Source: Planctomycetota bacterium (GTDB lineage: Bacteria; Planctomycetota; Planctomycetia; Pirellulales; Pirellulaceae). From it: DNA of 64,000 bases. The stretch spans positions 1 to 64,000 of the forward strand of contig JAJDEH010000019.1 of the NCBI GenBank assembly GCA_029259935.1, in the 5' to 3' direction. Below, one piece after another: positions 1 through 9,000 of the stretch. Within the stretch, counting starts at the first letter, position 1. Each line of letters opens with the position of its first letter. The position numbers and the translations under genes were made by a program. The notes beneath the pieces are model-generated. The model ran no database searches, was not told the DNA's origin, and was given only the letters and a program-made list of their open reading frames with translations.

Positions 1-3000
1 GACGCCATTCTGAGCTTCGATGATACGACCGGTAACTTCGTTGAGGTGATTGTCGGACGTGGAGATGGCGGCCTGGACCATCCCGCCGATGTCTTTTTTG
101 ATCCCAATGGCGTTCTGTACGTCAGCAGCTTCGACACCGACGCCATTCTCCGTTTTGAACGCTACTCGCTAAGGCAGCAGGGCGATATCAATCCCGGTCT
201 TGGAATTCATACTTTCGTTCCCGTGATCACCGTGGACGCGTTTGGAAACATGGGAATCACGTTCACTCAGAGTAGCGAAACTCAGTTTCCGGCGATGATG
301 GTTGATGGCCGGGAGGACACCGATCCTTTGGGGACGACCAATGGCGCTCAAGTTGTTCAGGCTGGCCTCACGTTTTATGAAACCACAGGTGGAGTGGAGA
401 CCTGGGGAGCTTATGCGGGTATTGGCGTCGATCCGGTTGACGGTCGGACGTTTTACGCGTTCCACGAAGTGCCTAACTTTAATCTCACTCGCTGGACCAC
501 GCATTGGTCTCAGTTTCGCGTCGAGCCGTTTCCGGCCGAGATCGAAATCCGCGGCAATGGCCTGGAAATCGTGGACGGGGATATTACGCCGGAAGCTATC
601 GATCGCACGGATTTCGGCGATGTCAATTTGGGAAGCCAAGTTGTGCATACCTTGGCCATCCATAACCTGGGCGATTTGGACTTGAATTTGACCGGTGTGC
701 CGGTGATTACCATCACGCAACTCAGCGGGGCGGACGTTGATTTTACAGTAACTCAGCCTGACTTTGTACTTGCGGGATTTCCAGACGGGATCGTTCCCGG
801 TCTCGACTCCATCAATTTCGACCTCACGTATAGACCGACGACTGTCGGAGAGGATGTCTTCGAGGTCAGTATTGCAAGTAACGATTCAGACGAAAACCCC
901 TACACCTTCGAAATCCGGGGCAACGGCATCAGCGTCCCTGAAATCGTTGTTGAAGGAAACAACGTGGCGATTGGAGCTGGAGACACAACGCCCCGATTGT
1001 CGGATCATACGAATTTCGGTGTCGTTAGAGCGTCTGGTACCTCCTCGGTGACGCGACTGTTTACAATCAAGAACATCGGTGCCACGGATCCCGGCTCCCC
1101 GAAGCTAAATGTTTCCGAAATTGAGTTGATTCAGTCTGGTTCGGACTTTACCTTGATCTTGGAAGAGCCGAATTTTCCTGGGCCGGCGGCCGCGTTTGGG
1201 CTGCCGGTCAACTTGTCGGGCGGGGAAGAGCAGTCCTTCTTCGTGTCGTTTGATCCAACTCAAGTCGGAACGGCCACGGCAACGATTCGAATCACCAACA
1301 CCGATGGCGACGAAGGAATCTATGAGTATGTGATTGAAGGTGAGGGGGCCGTCGACTTTTTGGACTTTGGCGACGCGCCTGACACGAGTTTCGACAATCC
1401 GCGAGAAACGGCTCCCGCGTTTTTTGATTTCCCTGGGTTCAACTATGGTATCGCGGGACATCCGACGCCTTTGACGGGTCCCGCCTTGGGCGGAAATGCC
1501 GACCCGCAGGGTGGGTTTCCAGATCTTGAAAACGTGACGCAGTTGTTTGACGGCAACGACGATCCGATTCTTGATGCTTCTGGAGACGACAACGATCAAA
1601 CGGCTGACGAAAATGGTGTTATTTTCGGGACGGGAGCCAAGCTCTCGATCGCCCAGACCAACGATGTTCAAGTTGAACTCACCGGCCCTGGCAACAGCAC
1701 GGCCTTTGTCAACATTTGGATCGACTTCGACCAGGATGGTTTGTTCGACGAGCAAGTCATCGATGACTTCCAGGTCACGCTCAGTCCTCAGGGCGAGGCA
1801 GAAGTCAACTTCCCCGTCTTTGTTCCCGCAAGCAACCTGGCCGATGCCACGGGTTCCTACTTCACGTTCGCCCGAGTTCGCGTAAGTTCGCAACAAGGCG
1901 TGCAGTCTTCGGGCGTTGCCTTTGATGGGGAAGTGGAAGACTATCACGTGGAAATCGTCTTGAATAAAGACTACAGCGACGCTCCAATAACGGAATACGG
2001 CTTCGCTAGCCACACGATCACCGGCGTGGATCCCGTGCTTGGGGCGAGGGTAGATGGCGAGCCGGAGCCGTTTGATTCGTCCAAGGCTGATCAAGATGAC
2101 CTAACCGAATTTGACGATGAAGACGGCGTGCTGTTCCCCATTATTGAAGCCGGCACCGGTCTTCCCGTGTTCTTCGCGGGTCTGGTCACTAGCACGACGA
2201 TTTCCCTCAATCCGACTGCGGACGGCCTACTCTTTGCGTGGGTTGACTTTGACGGCGAAAATGGCTTCGACCCACTCACCGAGCTGGTGACTCCGGACAC
2301 CGGAATGCTACTTTTGGCCAACACGACCAATCAAGTGAATATTCCGACACCTACCGACGCGCAGAGGGGTGAAACCTTTGTACGGTTTCGGATTGTGGGT
2401 GTGGGAGAGGCAAATCCTGGACCCGTTTCCGAGGTCTTCGGCGGCGAAGTCGAAGACTACCAGATCACCATCTCAAGCACCTTCGACTTTGGCGACGCTC
2501 CAGACAATCCGAATGATCCCTTCGTTGACTATCCGACCTTGCTCACCAGTGGGGCTCGTCACGCAATACTCTCTGGCGCGCCGCGGCTGGGGCTGCAAAT
2601 CGACCCGGAAGCAGACGGCCTGCAGTCGGTCGATGCGACCGGTGACGGAGCTGACGACGATGGCGTAGTATTCCTGACGGATGCGATCCCGGGCGCGGGA
2701 ATTGAGTTGGTTCCAGGGCAAATGGCGACGGTAAGAGTACAAATCACGAGCGCCGTGGGCCACGTACATGCTTGGCTCGATTCAAATCTGGACGGCGACT
2801 TTGATTTGAAAGTGATCGATCTAGGCAAGCCGGGCGATGAGTTCATCAACATTCGGGACATCAGCTTCCTGGTTCCTCCGACGGTTACGCCAGGAAAGAA
2901 CTTTCTTCGCGTCCGCGTGGTCAGCCCGCAGGTCAACGGGCCGGGCATCGAGCCGTTTGGATTTTTGGCGGACGGTGAAGTCGAAGATTACGTTGTCAAC

Positions 3001-6000
3001 ATTGTCGCCTTTGACTACGGCGACTTGCCGGACGACGGCACCAGCGCGCCCGGGCCATTCAGAACGACGGACGCCAATGATGGTCCTCGCCATGCCCTCC
3101 GCAATCTGCATTTGGGAGCCACCGTCGATCAGGATCCCGACGGCTTTGCCAGCCCCGACGCCCTGGGCGACGATCGCAACGGTTCCGACGACGAGGACGG
3201 CGTGTTCCACGTTACGGGCGAGCCCTTTGGAATTTTGCCGCTGGGAATTGGACAGACGGCGGCGTTCGATGTCTTCGTCAATGGCCAGCAAGGGCTGCTG
3301 GATGCTTGGGTCGACTTGAACGGCGATGGCAGTTTTGACGGCTTCCTTGATGCTTCCACGGGGCTTCCCATCTCCGAGCACATTGTCGACTCGATTGCCG
3401 ACGTGAATGGCGACGGTATCAAGGATGGATCGGTGAATCCCGGGGTCGCGAATCGATTTGAATTCGATGTTCCCAGCCTGCCCAGTGGGGTGGTCGTTGG
3501 GAATACATTCGCCCGCTTCCGGCTCAGCACCGCCGGCGGCCTGGGACATAACGGTTTTGCCGCAGACGGTGAAGTCGAAGACTATCAACTGTTAATTAAC
3601 GGTCCGACGGGGCCCTTCGACCTGGGGGATGCCCCCGATGCGCCGGATACTTTGATCGTTGATATCAATAACCCGCTGGTCCGGACGACGCGTCTATCGC
3701 GGAACGGTCCGTTCCATTTGGTGACCGGTTCCGGGCCAATTCTAGGGAATCTAATAGATGCGGAAACGCCCGACCTGAAGCCGATCGGATTTGGGACGGA
3801 ATTTGAGTTCACCGGATTCGAGGACGACAATGACGGCTTTGATGATGAGGACGGAGTCGAGTTCACCAGCACAATTATCGAAGGTCTGGACATGAACTAT
3901 ACCGTCACGGTGACTCAGGCCGACGGCTTGGTGGACGCCTTCGCCGACTTTAACAACGACGGGATATTCGAGAGCCAACTTCTTAACAGAGCGCTCGTTC
4001 GCCGAGACGAATCGCGGGCGTTCAGCTTCCGAGTTCCGACCAATATCGACCCCTCACAGCCAAATCGTGTCACATTGAACGAACCGTTGACGATGCGATT
4101 TCGCGTTAGCACGGCAGGCGACCTGTCACCATCGGGCATCGCCCTGGACGGTGAAGTCGAAGATCACATGATCGTCGTGCAACCGGGAATCGTGGCGGAC
4201 TTTGGCGACGCCCCCGATCCTGGTCCGGGCACGGGTCCTGGAAACTACCGCACCACGGCCACGGACAACGGTCCGCAACATGCTCCCGCTTTATGGCGTT
4301 TGGGAAGAAAAGCTTCTAGTTTTGCCACCGACTCCGCACGGGGTGTATTTAACAACGGTACGCCCGTCAATCACCTAGAAATCAGTGGCTTCACGCAATC
4401 GCCCGATGCCTCGGGTGACGATGTCAACGGCTTCGACGACGAGGACGAAGGGGGCGTAACATTCAACCTGGATGGTTTGCCCGGAGTGGGTCCGTTAGAG
4501 TTGTTCGTCGGACAAGAAACGACGCTCGAGTTTTGGGTGCATGACCCTCGGAATCCGACGCCTGCAGATGCTCCCTACGCCGTCTACGCTCACGCTTGGA
4601 TAGACTTCAACTTCGATGGCGAATTTGATATGCAATTGGCGGACAATGCTCTGCGCGTGTTGTTCGAACCGAATCCTTGTCCGCTCATTGAATGCAATTT
4701 CCGAACTATCACGGACACTGCCGGTGACAACGGCGAAGAAGAAGTGCAAGTCACTTTTGACGTGCCGGACAATGCCGTTCCGGGAAACACCATTCTCCGA
4801 ATGCGTGTAGTCCGGCTTGACGAAATTTCAAACGACTTCAATCTCAAGTCGTTTGACCTTAAGGAAGACATTCCAGCCGGTGGCCCAAGGCCCGGTGAAG
4901 TTGAAGATCACTTCATCACCATTCTAGGACTGGATTTTGGTGATGCACCAGATCCCACCGTCGGTATCGGCACGGCGGACTATCAGACCATCGTCCGGCA
5001 GGGCGATCTGAACGATGGGAATTCGGGTCCCTCTCACGCGCTGCGCCCCGATGGCCCCATTCTAGGTTTCCGCGTCGACCTGGATCCGTTTGCCCAGGAA
5101 GGCGCCAGTGCGCTGGGCGATGACGACGACGGCGTGACCGGTGGCTTTCCAAACGACGAGGATGGGGTTGAGTTTGACAATCTGATTGGCGGCCAACCCG
5201 GTGAAATCACGGTGCAAGTTACCAACGTCACTGGCACGGATCGAGTCAACGCTTGGATCGACTTCAACGCCGATGGCGATTTCCTTGATCCATTTGAGCA
5301 AGTCGTTACCAACTTGGCGTTCAATAACGACGGAACGCAACAGGTTACCTTCCCGGTTCCTGGAAACGCGATCGTGGGAACAAGCTACGCTCGGGTCCGA
5401 GTTAGCTCGACCGCCGGGCTTAGCCCAACGGGATACGCCAACGACGGCGAAGTGGAAGACTACCAAGTGTTACTCGGTGGATTGGATTTTGGCGACGCGC
5501 CGGATAACGCGTTGGATTCCAATCCCGACTATCCGACACTGCTGGTCAATAACGACCCTCGCGACCCCGACAGTGGTCCCAGTCACCTGATCGGTGGACC
5601 GCGACTGGGCGTGGGACAACCCGACGCGGAAGCCGACGCCACGCAATCCGCCGGAGCCCTGGGCGACGATATTCGCGGAATTGACGACGAAAACGGCGTG
5701 AATTTCCCTAAGGCCTTGAATGTTGGCCTGCTCATTGGCGACGCCTTCGACTTGATCGTTTCCAACGAGCCAGGCAAAGTCGACGCCTGGATCGACTTCA
5801 ACCAAGACGGCGACTTTGATGATCTGCTAGATGGCCCGCTCGGTGCGAACACGATCAGCGAACACGTGCTCATCAGCGATTCCGATCCCAATGCGACATT
5901 TGACTTGAATGATCTTGGTCTGCAACGGCGATTCGATGTCCAGGTGCCCGACAATGCGATCATCGGCGATACGTTTGCCCGCTTCCGCGTCAGCAGTTTG

Positions 6001-9000
6001 GGGACACCTCAGCCCACTGGATTTGCTACCGACGGCGAAGTGGAAGATCACATCGTCACCATCACGGGCATTGATTTCGGCGACGCGCCGGATACTTACG
6101 GCACGACGTTGAGCAACTTGCTCAAGCCAGGTGCACGGCACTTCGTCGATGGCAAGGCAGGACCGATCCTGGGCGACTTTGTCGATGCCGAACCAGACGC
6201 CGCCCAACCGTTTGACGGCACGGGCGACGACGTGACCAATATCCCCGACGAAGAAGGAATCACGTTTGACAATCTACGTTTGTTCGCCGGTCAGGCCACG
6301 GTCGTCAACGTCAAGGTAACCAACGACGACGGATTCGTGAGCGGCTGGATCGACTTCAATGGCGACGGCGATTTTGAAGACATCGTGGATGGAATTTCCG
6401 AGCAGATTATTACTAACGCCCGAATTGTGGCCAATTCGACGGCGACGACGCCGTTCTCCTTTGAAGTACCCGCGAATTCGACTCCTGGCAAAACTTACGC
6501 CCGATTCCGCGTTAGCACCAACCCTGGCTTAGGTCCGTTTGGACCCGATGTCTCCGAGGTTCTGCCGGACGGTGAAGTGGAAGATTACGAAGTTACGATC
6601 GACGCGCTCGACTTCGGCGACGCCCCGGAAAGCTACGGGACGCTCGTCGGCGACGATGGCGCGCGTCATGGCGCGATTGGACCGCGATTGGGTGCTTTGC
6701 GCGACAACGAAATCGAGGCCAATCCCAACGCGGCGGATGAATACGACGCCACGGGTGACGACGTGACGGGGATCGACGATGAAGACGGCATAACTCTGCC
6801 AGTCGAGATGGTTATCGGACAAAGCGAAGTCATCACGGTCAATATCCAAGGCTTGGATCCGGACACAGCGCCCAGCGCCGTTGTGCAGGGCTGGATTGAT
6901 TTCAATCGCAACGGCGTGTTCGACACCAGTGAATTGGTGGTCAATCGGATTCGCACCCGCGAAGGCGACTTCTCCTTCACCGTCACGCCTCCGGGCGGAT
7001 CAATTGGTTCGACGTTTGCCCGTTTCCGCATCAGCACGGGCGGCGGCTTGGGCCCAACCGGAATAGCTCAAAATGGCGAAGTTGAAGACTACGAGGTCAT
7101 CGTGATTTCGGACCGCTTGTCCAATCCGATCATTGATATGGAAGGCCAATCGTTTACGGGAATCGATCCGGCCGATCCAAGCGGCGATGTCGGACCCGAT
7201 CACTATGTCCAGGCCGTCAATCATCCTCAAGGAAGCCAGATTACGATCTACGATAAACGGGGATCAATTGTCGACGGTCCGTTCATCATGCGTACCTTGG
7301 GTGCCAACAACGGCAACGGGCAAGCGACTGTCCTCTATGACCACCTGGCCGATCGTTGGTTGCTTATGGAGTCTCGCGTCAACAATCTTGGCGTGAATCT
7401 GTATGTTTCCCGAACTCCGACGCCGACGAGCAACGCCGCGGACTGGTTGCTCACCGCGTTGAACACCCCCAATCTTGAATTGCCCAAAGTGGCGGTGTGG
7501 CCCGAAGCTTATTTCATTACGGGTGGCGAAACGAACGCCAACGGCGACGTCGATCCGGTCGTTTATGCCTTGGATCGCACGAATCTGCTGCTGGGCAACG
7601 CCCTGCGTCCGCAGATCCGGCAGGTCGCCCCCAGGTTGGATGGATTCAATTTCCAGACGCTAACTCCGGCCGACCTGGATGGTGAAGCACCCCCAGCCGG
7701 CGAGCCCGCCGTCTTCGCGCGGCATCGCGACGACGAAGCGCATAGTCCGGGCCAAAACGTCGACGTGAACGACTTCCTGGACATTTTTGAGTTCTTCCCC
7801 GACTTTGATAATCCTAATTTGTCGATCTTTGGCCAAATTACCAGCATCCCCATTTCCGAAATTGATTCGGATCTGGGTGGCCTGACTAACAACAGCGTTT
7901 TTGGCCAGGCGGGTGGCACTCCGCTGGATCCGATTCGCGAACCAATCACTTGGCGGTTGGCCTATCGCAACTTCACTAACGGAACGCTCGACGACGCCAC
8001 TCCTCATCAAGCATTGGTGGGAAGTTTCGTCCACGATATTTCGGGTACCGACCAAGGCGGAATTCGCTGGTTTGAATTGTCCAGAACTGTCACGACCCAG
8101 TGGCGAGTCAAGCAAGAAGGCGATGTTTCCTTCGGAAACGACAACCGCTTCCTGGGATCGATGGCCATGGACGGGAACGGCAATATTGTCATGGGTTACA
8201 ACGTGACCGGCGACAATACTTCGCCGTCGCTCCGCTATATCGGCCGAAAAGCGACCGATCCGCAAGGTGCCATGACCACGTTCGAGCAACGTCTGGTGGA
8301 CGGCGTGGGCACGGTGCCCAGTAACGAATTTGGCCGCTACACGTCGATGTCGGTGGATCCGTCCGACGATCTGACCTTCTGGTTCACGGGTGCGTTTGCC
8401 GACGGGAACCAATGGAGTACGCAGATTGCGGCCTTTGCCTTCGGCCTAGAGCCCGGCGTGGCGATTTCCGAAGGTGAAGACGGCATCCTTGTTACCGAAG
8501 ACGGCCTAACCGACACCTACACGGTTTCCCTGACAACTGAACCAATCGGTCCCGTCGAGGTCACCATCACCTCGGCCGACGGCCAAGTTATGCTCAGCAG
8601 TGACGCCGGTGCCAACTTTAGTCCGCAACTGGTGCTGACGCTGACCGACACCTCGATTCAAACCATTACCGTGTTGGCGGTGGACGACCGAGACTTTGAA
8701 TTCGGCCGCCACATCGGCTTCATCACGCACGAGATCACCAGTTCGGGCGACCCGGATTATCCTCAAGTGCAATTGCTGGACGCCACGGCTACGATCGAAG
8801 ACAACGACATCTTGGTTTCGCCACTGGTCGGCGTTGATTTTGAGGGTGGCAGTGACACACCTAGGAACTGGACTCCGATTCCTACCAGTGCCACGCCGAC
8901 TTCCTTCAACGACCTGATTGATGAAGCCGGCAACGTGACCGGATTCGACCTGGACGTTTCCAATTTGAGCGGCAGCTTCACGACCAATCAATTCCCGATC